Shown piece by piece: positions 1 to 8,873 of a stretch of DNA of 64,000 bases. This DNA comes from Methanobacterium_D oryzae. GTDB taxonomy: Archaea > Methanobacteriota > Methanobacteria > Methanobacteriales > Methanobacteriaceae. Below the pieces are notes generated by a model, which saw only the letters and a program-made list of their open reading frames with translations, made no database searches and was not told the origin of the DNA. The stretch spans positions 496,001-560,000 of the forward strand of contig NZ_JBNPXC010000002.1 of assembly GCF_050433505.1 (NCBI RefSeq). Direction: 5' to 3'. Each line of letters opens with the position of its first letter. Positions within the stretch are counted from its first letter, which is position 1. The translations under genes and the position numbers were made by a program.

Positions 1-1175
1 GGTGTGGCGTTAATATTTAAAACAAGCCATGGATTTACAGTTACATTGCCATATACTTTGCTTGATGGATTTAAGTTGGAACCCCACCAGTTTAATGTTG
101 CATTTACAGTACCATTGTTACAGTAAATTTCATATCCAGTTGCTGTATCATAAAAGCGGTTGAAATGAAGAATCGCATTTGAAGTATATCCATCATTAAA
201 GATAGCATTACCTTTACCAGTAGCGTTATTTAATTCAAAATTACTTCCAGTTATGTTTAAAGAAACATAATTGCATATTCCTCCTCCATCAATATTTGCA
301 GTATTATTTTTTATATTGGAGTTAGATATGGTTCCAGTTCCTCCATAAATCCTGATTCCCCCACCAGTCTGCCCTGCTATATTATTACTTATACTGGAAT
401 TGGTTACAATTAAATTATTAGCAGTATCAATTCCTCCGCCACTATATAAGGTAGCATTATTGTTGTTTATAATGGAATTAGTTATATTACAAATACCTCC
501 AGAATTGAGTATTCCTCCACCATTATAATTTGCAATATTATTGCTAACACTAGAATTAATTATAGTGCAACTACCATGATTCCAGATTCCTCCACCTGAA
601 GCAGTCGCATGATTATTGTCTATATTAGAACCAGTTATAATTAAATTAGTACTATAGCCATAGTTGTAGATTCCTCCACCATTACGGTTAAATGCATTGT
701 TATAATTAATACTGGAATTAATTATAGTGCAATTACCATAATTGTTGTACAATCCTGCACCATCATTTGCCATGTTGTTGGTTACATTTGAACCTATTAT
801 GGTTAAATTACTAGAATTACTGTAGATTCCTCCACCATAACCTATAGTTTTCCCGTTCATTATTGTCAAATATTTTAGATTTACTGTTATTCCACTAGTA
901 ATGTTAAAGATCCATCCTTTATTTTGAGCATCAATTATTGCAGTTGGTGATCCAGAAGTTTGAGGACCAGAAATAGTTAAACTCTTATTTATAGTAATGT
1001 TACATTGATTATATGTCCCTGCTGTTAGATTTAGAGTATCTCCATCATTTGCATTGTCTATTGCAGTTTGAATAGAATCTTCAGGATTCACAGTGATATC
1101 TGTTGCACAAACAGCTCCTGAAAAGAAAATCATACAAAAGAGAATTAACCCTGTTAGTAATATTATTTTTTTAAT
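1..1175 (-). CDS. Adhesin-like parallel beta-helix surface protein (3' end outside window)
   Basis: The minus strand is open from 1175 to the window edge (391 codons), so the protein is cut off at its C-terminus. It begins with a Lys-Lys pair, a hydrophobic stretch and an Ala-x-Ala-like end near residue 24, a classic signal peptide. It then carries an N-terminal region typical of these proteins (DGDTLNLTAGTY) and repeated GGGIYN/NSSI units, the right-handed beta-helix pattern of secreted methanogen adhesin-like proteins; a NWWG motif occurs near residue 360. The first in-frame codon after a TAG stop is ATT, 8 nt behind a strong AGGAGG; the first ATG lies inside the signal peptide (residue 15). 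I therefore place the start at ATT. Its ligand or role is unknown; surface adhesion is an inference from the family. Confidence 0.85.
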   Translation of the reverse strand, partial: MKKIILLTGLILFCMIFFSGAVCATDITVNPEDSIQTAIDNANDGDTLNLTAGTYNQCNITINKSLTISGPQTSGSPTAIIDAQNKGWIFNITSGITVNLKYLTIMNGKTIGYGGGIYSNSSNLTIIGSNVTNNMANDGAGLYNNYGNCTIINSSINYNNAFNRNGGGIYNYGYSTNLIITGSNIDNNHATASGGGIWNHGSCTIINSSVSNNIANYNGGGILNSGGICNITNSIINNNNATLYSGGGIDTANNLIVTNSSISNNIAGQTGGGIRIYGGTGTISNSNIKNNTANIDGGGICNYVSLNITGSNFELNNATGKGNAIFNDGYTSNAILHFNRFYDTATGYEIYCNNGTVNATLNWWGSNLNPSSKVYGNVTVNPWLVLNINAT

Positions 1176-2014
1176 CTAAACTCCCTCCTTTACATTTTAT
1201 AAGTTTAAAATAGTAGAAAATCAGCGTTTATCAGTATTTTTCAAGTCAGGGAAATATTACAACAAAAACATATTAATACTAAATTCTCCCCTAAATCATT
1301 GAATGACATTTAATTTTAGTTATTATTACTATTCTAATTTATTATTGAACATTATATACTAATAGTTTTCCTTTGAAGATAATATATATATTTAAAATAT
1401 AAAATCCTGTATTTTTTATTTCATTTTATCATATATTCTCCTATTCTAATATTATGGTTTTAGGATTTTTTTTATCAAAATAACATTAATTAGAAGAGTT
1501 AATATTGTAAATAATTTTTTATAAAAAGGTTAGATTTTATTTCATGTTAAAAAATATTGTTATTTATAATATATTATTCAAATAACGCTTCTATATTATT
1601 AATAGTTTTTAAAGAATCTGTTAATCGAATAGTTTATATCTATGAAATAGTAATCCAATTTATAATAGTCTGATAATGCTAAATTTTAGAATAAAATACA
1701 GTGATCAATATTTATAATTGATTATTATATTAACTAGAGCTAATTATAATGGATTTATTTAATTATCTGCTATTATATATAATAACCTTTAAAAGGAAGT
1801 TTTATTATAAATAAATATGTAATATCTCATGAATTATCTTTTTCAATACAGAAGAGATTAGATGGGAAAACATATAAATAAAATGAATTAACTCATTCAA
1901 ATTACAATGATTTAAATGTTTTAATTAACATAATTCATGTTATATTTAAAATTCATGACGGATACATTTAAATATAAATCATGTCAACAAGAATGTTATA
2001 GGATAGGTGATATT
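1176..2014. other. AT-rich intergenic region between divergent genes
   Basis: About 840 bases without a convincing gene on either strand. It holds the AGGAGG site of the adhesin-like gene at 1183-1189 and, for the plus strand, TATA-like runs at 1871-1880 and at 1968-1980 ahead of the LSm gene. An in-frame ATG at 1937 upstream of the LSm gene has no ribosome site and would add residues not seen in the family. I see no repeats or RNA gene. Confidence 0.5.
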
Positions 2015-2257
2015 GTGAATGGACAGAAAAATGTAAATGTATCAAGACCACTTGATGCATTAGGTAAATCTTTAAACTCCCAAGTATTAATCAAGCTTAA
2101 AGGCGGAAGAGAATTTAGAGGAGTTTTAAAAAGTTTTGACATGCACATGAACTTAGTATTAAATGATGCTGAAGAACTTGAAAATGGAGAATCATCCCGA
2201 AGATTAGGTATAGTACTTATAAGGGGAGACAACATAGTCTATATATCTCCAGGCTAA
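2015..2257 (+). CDS. LSm/Sm-like archaeal RNA-binding protein
   Basis: An 80-residue Sm fold protein of the usual archaeal length. The Sm1 motif (LKGGREFRGVLKSFDMHMNL) and the Sm2 motif (VLIRGDNIVYISP) are both intact, including the Asp/Asn and Arg-Gly-Asp residues that bind uridine-rich RNA in the heptameric ring. I start at GTG 2015 behind AGGTGA (2005-2010), because the conserved part (VSRPLDALG) begins just after; a longer reading from 1937 lacks a ribosome site. It sits 103 bases upstream of rpl37e, a pairing common in euryarchaea, which suggests a link with ribosome or RNA maturation. Confidence 0.93.
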   Translation: MNGQKNVNVSRPLDALGKSLNSQVLIKLKGGREFRGVLKSFDMHMNLVLNDAEELENGESSRRLGIVLIRGDNIVYISPG

Positions 2258-2360
2258 ATTTTAAGTTAAGAAAATAATATATTTAAAATACAATTAAAGT
2301 CTGATTATTTTTAATCAATCGATTAAATTATAAAATTCAAATTTATAGGAGGATAATAAA

Positions 2361-2543
2361 GTGAAGGGAACGCCATCGTTTGGTAAGCGTAATAAAAAGA
2401 CCCACATAAGATGTAGAAGATGTGGTAAAAATTCATACCATGCAAGAAAAAAATACTGTGCAGCATGTGGGTTTGGCAGATCCAGCAAAATCAGAAGATA
2501 CAGCTGGCAGAATAAAAAACTTAACGGATATAGGTTGAAATAG
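2361..2543 (+). CDS. rpl37e: 50S ribosomal protein L37e
   Basis: A 60-residue basic protein matching archaeal L37e over its full length. It starts with the family N-terminus (KGTPSFGKRNKKTHIRCRRC) and has the CxxC...CxxC zinc finger (Cys at residues 19, 22, 34 and 37). The GTG start at 2361 follows AGGAGGA at 2347-2353. The stop codon is immediately followed by the ATG of the Toprim protein, so the two are probably translated together. Confidence 0.97.
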   Translation: MKGTPSFGKRNKKTHIRCRRCGKNSYHARKKYCAACGFGRSSKIRRYSWQNKKLNGYRLK

Positions 2544-3413
2544 ATGGATACAAAAAATCCAATTGATGTACGGATAATTGTAGAAGGTGCATCAGATGTG
2601 GAAAGCATTTCTAAAGCTATGAGAAATATAGCTTTAGGGGCTGAATACCACATTACTATATCCTCTATAATTCCCACTACAAGCTCTGAAATAGCAAAAA
2701 GAGCTGTAAGTGGAGCAGATATTGTTTTAATTGCAACTGATGTTGATGCGCCGGGAAGGGAACTTGCAGAGAAGTTCCAAAAAGTCCTAAAAGATGAAGT
2801 AGGACATATTGAAAGAGTAAAACTTCCTTTTGGCCATGATGTCGAATATATTGATCCATACCTTATACAAAACGAGATTAAAAATGCAATAATAAGGTCT
2901 GGATTAACTGCTATTGCTAATATTCAAGTATTCAGAGAACTTGAAGATAAATTAAGTGAATATAAAGAAAATATCAAATATTTATCTAAAGAAAATAAAG
3001 AACTAAAAACAAAGGATGAAAATAGTTCTATTAAATATCAAGAAGCAATAGAATTAAATGATAAATTAAATCAAGAATCAGAAGCTTTAAAAAATAAATG
3101 CAATGATTTAAAAAATGAATTTACTGCAATAAAATCAGAATATAAAGAAATTCAAGATAAAGAATTATTTGAAGTATTTTATATAAATGATTTATGGAAA
3201 GAAGCTTTTGATGAAGAATTAGAAGATTACGAACAGATTTATTTTATAAGTAATGAATTTAAGCCAGAAAATATAGTTGTTGGTCAAAATCGAATTGTCG
3301 CATTATCTAAAAATGATGCTGTAGATTGGCTTAAAATTATCAGAACAGTCCTAATTTTTTACGATTCAAAAATTGAAGATTTAAAAGAAGAATTTGATAA
3401 AGGTAAAATTTAA
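2544..3413 (+). CDS. Toprim-domain protein with coiled coil
   Basis: The first ~110 residues form a Toprim domain: the acidic motif VEGASDVES near residue 14 and the DxD motif (ATDVDAPGRE) near residue 67, the metal-binding signature of primases, topoisomerases and OLD-type nucleases. Residues ~125-200 are a Lys/Glu-rich coiled coil, and the last ~85 residues are a domain I do not recognise. No zinc finger, primase or topoisomerase module is fused to it. The start codon directly abuts the rpl37e stop, so co-translation with a ribosomal protein is likely. A role in RNA or rRNA metabolism is an inference from context only; no activity can be stated. Confidence 0.85.
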   Translation: MDTKNPIDVRIIVEGASDVESISKAMRNIALGAEYHITISSIIPTTSSEIAKRAVSGADIVLIATDVDAPGRELAEKFQKVLKDEVGHIERVKLPFGHDVEYIDPYLIQNEIKNAIIRSGLTAIANIQVFRELEDKLSEYKENIKYLSKENKELKTKDENSSIKYQEAIELNDKLNQESEALKNKCNDLKNEFTAIKSEYKEIQDKELFEVFYINDLWKEAFDEELEDYEQIYFISNEFKPENIVVGQNRIVALSKNDAVDWLKIIRTVLIFYDSKIEDLKEEFDKGKI

Positions 3414-3497
3414 TTAAACTAATTATATATCAATATTTAAATTTCAAATTTTAAGATAATTTCATTTTTACAAGTGATATTTAGGGGAGAATTGAAA

Positions 3498-4901
3498 TTG
3501 CGAGATAAATGTGGTATTGTAGGGGCATATTCCCAACAAAAGTCAAAAAACGTCTCAAGATCCATTTATTATGGACTTTATGCTTTACAACATAGAGGAC
3601 AAGAATCAGCAGGTATATCTGTGCACAATGGAAAAGAAATGAGCACATATAGGGGTATGGGGCTTGTTTGCGATGTATTTAACAATGGAAACATTGAAGG
3701 TCTTGAAGGTTATGTTGGAATTGGGCACGTAAGATATTCAACTACTGGTAAATCAAAAATAGAAAATTCACAACCATTTTTCAGCGAATTTAAATTTGGA
3801 ACAATTGCTGTTGCTCACAATGGAGATATTGTAAATTCCATGGAATTAAGAGAAGAATTAGAGCAACAAGGCTATGAATTTAAATCAGATACAGATTCTG
3901 AAGTTGTTTGTCATTTATTAACTAAAAAATTCCTCAAAACAAAAGATATGGTAAAAGCAATTCAGGAAGTTGCTAAAAGACTTATAGGTTCATATGCACT
4001 GGTAATTCTGATGAATAATGACTTAATTGTAGTAAGAGATCCAGTAGGAATTAAACCACTATCTCTTGGTAAAAAGGATGATATGACTATTGTAGCATCT
4101 GAAACTGTAGCTTTCGATGCTATTAACGGAGAATATATCCGTGCTGTAGAACCTGGAGAGATACTTGTTATAAACGAGGAAATAAAGAGCTTTAAGATGG
4201 ATATTCATTGCAAAAGAGCTCATTGTATGTTTGAATATGTTTATTTTGCACGTCCCGACAGCATGTTAGATGATAGAAACGTCTATGATGTACGTTTAAA
4301 GATAGGAAAATCACTTTCTAAAGAATATCCTGCAGATGCAGAAGTTGTAATGCCTGTGCCTGATTCTGCAATTACAGCAGCCATAGGTTATTCGAGAGAT
4401 TCAGGGTTACCTTACGGGGAAGGACTAATAAAAAATCGTTATATTGGTAGAACATTTATAATGCCAACTCAGGAAGAACGTGAAAGCTCTGTAAGACTTA
4501 AAATGAATCCTGTTAAATCAGAACTTAAAGATAAAAAGATAGTGCTTATAGATGACAGTATAGTTAGAGGAACAACCTCAAAAGCAACAGTTAAAGCCTT
4601 AAGAGAAGCAGGAGCCGAAGAAATCCATCTAAGAATAGGATGTCCGCCTATAATTTCTCCATGTTATTATGGAATAGCAATGGCAACAAAAAGAGAACTT
4701 ATAGCTTCTAACAAAGAGATAGAAGAAATAAGAGAATATTTGGGAGTAGATTCATTAGGATATTTAAGTGTCGATGCACTTGTAGAATGTATAGGTATAA
4801 AAAGAGATGAACTTTGTCTTGGATGCCTTACAGGAGAATATCCAACATCTTTACCAGAAAATATTGAAGAATATGAAGCTAAACGTTGTACATGTCCTTA
4901 A
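3498..4901 (+). CDS. purF: Amidophosphoribosyltransferase
   Basis: Catalyses the first step of purine synthesis, PRPP plus glutamine to phosphoribosylamine. The N-terminal glutaminase begins with Cys5-GIVG after a four-residue propeptide (MRDK), and contains the HVRYSTTG and AHNGDI motifs; the C-terminal PRTase has the PRPP loop VLIDDSIVRGTT. Cysteines matching the four [4Fe-4S] ligands of the Bacillus-type enzyme are present (HCMFEYVYFARPDS, SPCYYG, CLGC), so this is probably the iron-sulfur, propeptide-processed class. I use the TTG at 3498, 8 nt behind AGGGGAG; the GTG at 3474 lies upstream of that site and would lengthen the propeptide unusually. Length 467 residues is normal. Confidence 0.95.
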   Translation: MRDKCGIVGAYSQQKSKNVSRSIYYGLYALQHRGQESAGISVHNGKEMSTYRGMGLVCDVFNNGNIEGLEGYVGIGHVRYSTTGKSKIENSQPFFSEFKFGTIAVAHNGDIVNSMELREELEQQGYEFKSDTDSEVVCHLLTKKFLKTKDMVKAIQEVAKRLIGSYALVILMNNDLIVVRDPVGIKPLSLGKKDDMTIVASETVAFDAINGEYIRAVEPGEILVINEEIKSFKMDIHCKRAHCMFEYVYFARPDSMLDDRNVYDVRLKIGKSLSKEYPADAEVVMPVPDSAITAAIGYSRDSGLPYGEGLIKNRYIGRTFIMPTQEERESSVRLKMNPVKSELKDKKIVLIDDSIVRGTTSKATVKALREAGAEEIHLRIGCPPIISPCYYGIAMATKRELIASNKEIEEIREYLGVDSLGYLSVDALVECIGIKRDELCLGCLTGEYPTSLPENIEEYEAKRCTCP

Positions 4902-4998
4902 TTTTACTTAAAGTTCATTTAATTAATTCATTTCATTTTATCATTACTTTTTATATTTAAAAATCGAAATCTTAAAAACAAAAATTCTGGTGATTAAA

Positions 4999-6189
4999 AT
5001 CGTTGAATTACTTTCACCTGCACGAGATTTTACTGCATTAAATGCTGCTATTAAAAATGGTGCTGATTCTGTTTATGTTGGTATTGAAGGATGCAATATG
5101 AGAGCGAATGTAGCTAATTTTACACTTGATACTCTTAAAGATGCAGTTAAACAATGCCATGATGTTCATAAAAAGATATATGTCTGCACAAACACCATAA
5201 TGAAAAATAATGATATAGCTTATTTTAAAGAGATTTTACCAGTTCTTTGTTCTTATGATGTAGATGCATTGATTATTTCAGATTTTGGTGCCCTTAAACT
5301 TGCAATTGATGAAGGTATTGATGTTCATTTGAGTATTCAAGCTAATATATCCAATTATGAATCCCTCAATTTACTTGAAGAGCTAGGAGTTAAACGTGTT
5401 GTTCTTTCAAGAGAATTATCACTCCTTGAAATTAAAGAAATTAAAGAGAACACTAACCTTGAAATTGAAACTTTCATCCATGGTGCAATGTGTGTAGCAA
5501 TTTCTGGTAGATGTTTTTTAAGTTCCACACTTTACGAAAAAAGTGCAAACTGTGGTAAATGTTTACAACCGTGCCGGAAAAGTTGGAAATTAATTTCTGA
5601 AGATGATGAAGAATTTGAACTCGTGCAAACTGAAAATGAAAGCCATATTTTAAGTCCAAAAGATCTTTGTATGATAGAACATGTTCCTGAACTTATTGAA
5701 GCTGGAATTGATGCATTTAAAATTGAAGGAAGAGCAAGACCAGCAGATTATGTTGCAACTGTAACTAAATCATACCGAGAAGCCATTAATAGCTATGAAA
5801 TTGATAACTGGAAATTGGATGAAAATTGGATAAAAGATCTTAAAAGTGTATTTAATAGAGGTTTTGACACAGGATTTTACTTTAAAACACCATATAAAAC
5901 CAGCCAATATAATGAAGCGACATATATTAAAAAAGATATTGGTTCAGTGGTTAATTATTACAGAAATGTTTCTGCAGCAGAAATTAGACTTTGGGAAGAT
6001 CTAGAAAGTGGTGATGAGATTATAATTCAAGGAAATAAAACGGGTTCAATCATCCAAAATGTTGAATCAATGCAAATTGAAGGTAAAACTATTAAAAAAG
6101 CTCATAAAGGCCAAAATGTTGGATTATTAGTTAAAGATAAAGTAAGGCCTAATGATATTATTTATAAAAGAATTTTAAGGAAAACATAG
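4999..6189 (+). CDS. Peptidase U32 family protein
   Basis: A U32 family protein, a group that includes RlhA/TrhP-type RNA hydroxylation factors as well as collagenase-annotated members. The family core is clear: ELLSPARDF at the N-terminus, the signature FIHGAMCVAISGRCFLSS near residue 160, then CGKCLQPCRKSW, a Cys set likely to hold a metal or Fe-S cluster. The best ribosome site is GGTGATT at 4989-4995, the same GGTGAT-plus-3-nt layout used by neighbouring ATG genes, and it places the start at ATC 4999, giving MVELLSPARDF. The GTG at 4990 overlaps that site and would need no SD. Substrate unknown. Confidence 0.88.
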   Translation: MVELLSPARDFTALNAAIKNGADSVYVGIEGCNMRANVANFTLDTLKDAVKQCHDVHKKIYVCTNTIMKNNDIAYFKEILPVLCSYDVDALIISDFGALKLAIDEGIDVHLSIQANISNYESLNLLEELGVKRVVLSRELSLLEIKEIKENTNLEIETFIHGAMCVAISGRCFLSSTLYEKSANCGKCLQPCRKSWKLISEDDEEFELVQTENESHILSPKDLCMIEHVPELIEAGIDAFKIEGRARPADYVATVTKSYREAINSYEIDNWKLDENWIKDLKSVFNRGFDTGFYFKTPYKTSQYNEATYIKKDIGSVVNYYRNVSAAEIRLWEDLESGDEIIIQGNKTGSIIQNVESMQIEGKTIKKAHKGQNVGLLVKDKVRPNDIIYKRILRKT

Positions 6190-6232
6190 GTCTTAATGTT
6201 TTAAATTATTTTTTATAAGTTTTCCATAAAGA

Positions 6233-6445
6233 TCAAGGATTTTTCGTTTCTTCTTTAAATTGATTAAATAATCTCATTATGGTTTCTGATGAATAAAAAC
6301 TAAATCGAATATAACTATTATCTATTCTGGTTATTTCAATTTCTTCATAGTTAATTCTATATTTATCCAGAAATGCTAATGCTTCATTTTTTTCTTCGAT
6401 TGGCAGGTAAATTGATACAAGATCGCCATGAAATTCTAATTTCAT
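6233..6445 (-). CDS. Small conserved-looking hypothetical protein
   Basis: A 70-residue soluble protein with alternating beta and helix segments (LVSIYLP, ALAFLDKYRI, IRFSFYSSETIMRLFNQF) that I cannot assign to a family. It has no signal peptide or membrane segment. The ATG at 6445 lies 6 nt behind GGAGAG; an upstream in-frame TTG overlaps that site and is less likely. It is convergent with the U32 gene, with a 43-base gap. Confidence 0.6.
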   Translation of the reverse strand: MKLEFHGDLVSIYLPIEEKNEALAFLDKYRINYEEIEITRIDNSYIRFSFYSSETIMRLFNQFKEETKNP

Positions 6446-6559
6446 TCTTCTCTCCAATTTTCTACTCTTTTTGATTTATTATGTTAATCTCTTTACTTAT
6501 TTTAAACATTTTTTAATAATTAATTTTTAATTTAACATTCTTTTATATTAATATTTCAA

Positions 6560-6733
6560 AATGATCTGGGTTCTGAAAAAGTAGAACTTGCAATTAAAGT
6601 AGACGAAATGAATGGTATAATCGGATTCAAAAAGGTAAGAATGGCATTTATAATCTTTATTATACTATGCTAATGATTTAATATCAGAATATAAAATCAA
6701 AGAATTCAAAGAAATAATTAGAATAATAAATAG
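6560..6733 (+). pseudogene. Decayed gene remnant with frameshifts
   Basis: The plus strand reads coding-like text in three successive frames. Frame one gives SEKVELAIKVDEMNGIIGFKK. A shift then gives RNGIYNLYYT, and a further shift gives ANDLISEYKIKEFKEIIRII up to the end of the efflux pump gene on the other strand. Each fragment has protein-like composition and no start or ribosome site. I read this as the C-terminal part of a gene that has lost its reading frame at two points. The parent family is not recognised. Confidence 0.4.
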
Positions 6734-8209
6734 TTATTTTGCTTTCTCTACAATCTCTTCTGGAATCTTCTCTTGAGTTACTGGTTTATTTTCATCTAAA
6801 GACATTTCCTTAAGGAAGAAGGCTATAACTAAGGCTATAAATGCCAGTACTATAGATGTGATGAATACATTCTGGATAGAAACAGCTAAAACTTCCTTTG
6901 GTGTTAAATTAATTACAGCTGAACTTGCCATAGTGTAATTTATTACATATCCAAATACTGGAATTGCTACAGTTGCGCCAACATTTCTGAAAAACTGCAT
7001 AGCTGAAGTTGTTATTGCTATTTCCCTTAATGAAAATGCATTCTGCACACTGATTGTAAATACAGTATACATCATACCAGAACCTAAACCAAGAATTGTT
7101 GAATAGGCAACCAGAGCATAAGGGGATGTATTCACATTCATAGTAGAAAGAAGAATTATTCCAATTCCAGTAATTACAAATTCGGCAATGGCAAGCTTTT
7201 TGTACTTTCCTGTCTTGGAGATGATTTGTCCCGCAATATTAGAAGCTATTGTGAGGCTTATTAGCATAGGAATCAGTACTAGCCCGGAATTTGTAGCACT
7301 CATTCCTATGACGTTTTGAGCGAATAATGGAATGTAAACTATTCCTCCAAATATAATAGCGGTTGCTAAAAAGTTTTCTATGCTTGATAGAGTGAATATT
7401 GAATTACTAAAGAGATATGGTGGTAGAATTGGTTCTTCTGCTTTTTTCTCAGCCAAGATAAATAATACAAACATTAAAGCTGCAAATAAGAATAATCCAA
7501 ATATTACAGTTAAAGGATATATATTAAGATCTCTTGCTAGTGTAAATCCCAAAAAGAAAGCACTCATAGCTAATGTAAATGTAATAATACCTAAATAGTC
7601 AATAGCTTTCTTTACATCTGGTAATTTCAAGTTGGGGAGAGAATACATAAGTATTATTACTGCTACTATACCTATTGGAACATTAACGAAAAATACCCAT
7701 CTCCAACCTATAGTATCAGTGATAACTCCTCCTAATATAGGTCCAAGAACACTTGAAATTCCAAAAACGGATGCAAGTATTCCCATATATTTTCCTCTTT
7801 CTTTTGGGCTGAAGATTTCTCCGACTACAATGAAGGGGAGGGATATTAGTATTCCGCCACCAATTCCTTGAAGACCTCTAAATATTGTTAATTCAAGCAT
7901 ATTGGTGGCAAATCCGCACATAATGGATGTTATAATAAATGTGATAATTCCACTTATTATAATTGGCTTTCTACCGTAGATATCTGATAATTTACCAAAA
8001 AGGATTATTGCAATGGTTGAAGTTAGCATGTAAGATGTAAACGGCCATACATAGTATTCCATCCCCTGTAAGTTTCCAATAATTTTAGGCATTGCTGTAC
8101 TGATAATGGAGTTATCAAGAGCTGCTACAAGGAGTCCTACCATTAATCCTCCCATTATCATTATTATTTTACTTTTATTGAGATTATACTGGCTCTGATA
8201 ATTATTCAT
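6734..8209 (-). CDS. MFS drug efflux transporter, DHA2 (EmrB/QacA) type
   Basis: About 491 residues with 14 predicted membrane segments, the DHA2 pattern of proton-coupled multidrug exporters. The family motif A (GKLSDIYGRKPII) follows TM2, motif D1 (GGLMVGLLVAALDNSIISTAMPKI) lies in TM1, and motif C (GPILGGVITDTIGWRW) lies near TM5-6. The ATG at 8209 sits 6 nt behind GTGATG; the upstream GTG at 8221 overlaps the marR stop. It is the second gene of a marR-transporter operon, so expression is likely controlled by the MarR protein. Substrates cannot be read from sequence. Confidence 0.93.
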   Translation of the reverse strand: MNNYQSQYNLNKSKIIMIMGGLMVGLLVAALDNSIISTAMPKIIGNLQGMEYYVWPFTSYMLTSTIAIILFGKLSDIYGRKPIIISGIITFIITSIMCGFATNMLELTIFRGLQGIGGGILISLPFIVVGEIFSPKERGKYMGILASVFGISSVLGPILGGVITDTIGWRWVFFVNVPIGIVAVIILMYSLPNLKLPDVKKAIDYLGIITFTLAMSAFFLGFTLARDLNIYPLTVIFGLFLFAALMFVLFILAEKKAEEPILPPYLFSNSIFTLSSIENFLATAIIFGGIVYIPLFAQNVIGMSATNSGLVLIPMLISLTIASNIAGQIISKTGKYKKLAIAEFVITGIGIILLSTMNVNTSPYALVAYSTILGLGSGMMYTVFTISVQNAFSLREIAITTSAMQFFRNVGATVAIPVFGYVINYTMASSAVINLTPKEVLAVSIQNVFITSIVLAFIALVIAFFLKEMSLDENKPVTQEKIPEEIVEKAK

Positions 8210-8217
8210 AGTTATCA

Positions 8218-8673
8218 TCACTTGTGATTTATTTTTAAAACTATTTTTTTTATATTCTCTAAAGACTCATATAATGTTTCAAATTCATTTTCATTAAGAT
8301 TATGGAGATTTTCTTTAATATTTTCTTCTACAACTTCCCGAGCTTCAATCATAAACTTTTTACCTTCTTCAGTTATTTCTATATTTACTATTCGCCTATC
8401 TTCTTCGCTTCTTATTCTTTTTACCATTTTATCATTAACTAATTTATCAATGAGGGGTGTCATGTTAGGTTTAGATATGTGGAGTTCTTTTCCAATTTTT
8501 GATATATGTGATGGTCCCCAAGCCATTAATATTCCTAATATCTGGTAATATCCATCTACTTTACCATATTTTAAACATTTTTCATCATTTATTGAAGTTT
8601 TTACCTTTCTGTAAAATAATGGATAATAAATTAAAAGGTTTTCCACTAAGTTTTCAAATTTTTTATCTAGCAT
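8218..8673 (-). CDS. MarR-family transcriptional regulator
   Basis: A 151-residue winged-helix protein of typical MarR length. The recognition region (ISKIGKELHISKPNMTPLIDKLVNDKMVKR) and the wing with its DRR motif (SEEDRRIVNIEITEEGKKF) are intact, flanked by the N- and C-terminal helices used for dimerisation. It overlaps the start region of the MFS transporter, forming one operon. A perfect 11-bp inverted repeat lies 26-54 bases upstream of its ATG over the presumed TATA box, so autorepression of the pump operon is the likely circuit. Confidence 0.93.
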   Translation of the reverse strand: MLDKKFENLVENLLIYYPLFYRKVKTSINDEKCLKYGKVDGYYQILGILMAWGPSHISKIGKELHISKPNMTPLIDKLVNDKMVKRIRSEEDRRIVNIEITEEGKKFMIEAREVVEENIKENLHNLNENEFETLYESLENIKKIVLKINHK

Positions 8674-8698
8674 TTAACCATTCCAATTAGTTCCTTTT

Positions 8699-8727
8699 TA
8701 TAATAGTTATATTTTTTAACTATTATA
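8699..8727 (-). promoter_or_regulatory. Probable MarR operator over the marR promoter
   Basis: TATAATAGTTA at 8699-8709 and its exact complement TAACTATTATA at 8717-8727 are separated by 7 bases. On the minus strand this palindrome overlaps the TATA-like stretch (about 8724-8733) and the region just upstream of the marR ATG. Dyads of this size over the core promoter are the normal MarR binding arrangement. Binding itself is inferred. Confidence 0.7.
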
Positions 8728-8873
8728 TAAACATAATTATTTTGAAAAATAAATTTAAACAAGGAAATTTAAAGAAAAAAGAATAAATTAAATTATTGTT
8801 CATGTACATAGTTATTAAAAGAAATGGTAAATAGAAAATATTTAATATTCGATATTATTGTGGAGTGAATGAT

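Noticed and set aside
1937..2014. N-terminal extension of the LSm protein
   Set aside because: The ATG at 1937 has no ribosome site, the extra residues are unlike the family, and AGGTGA precedes the GTG at 2015.
3474..3497. Upstream GTG start for purF
   Set aside because: It lies ahead of the AGGGGAG site and would give a 12-residue propeptide; TTG 3498 has the right spacing and leaves four residues before the catalytic Cys.
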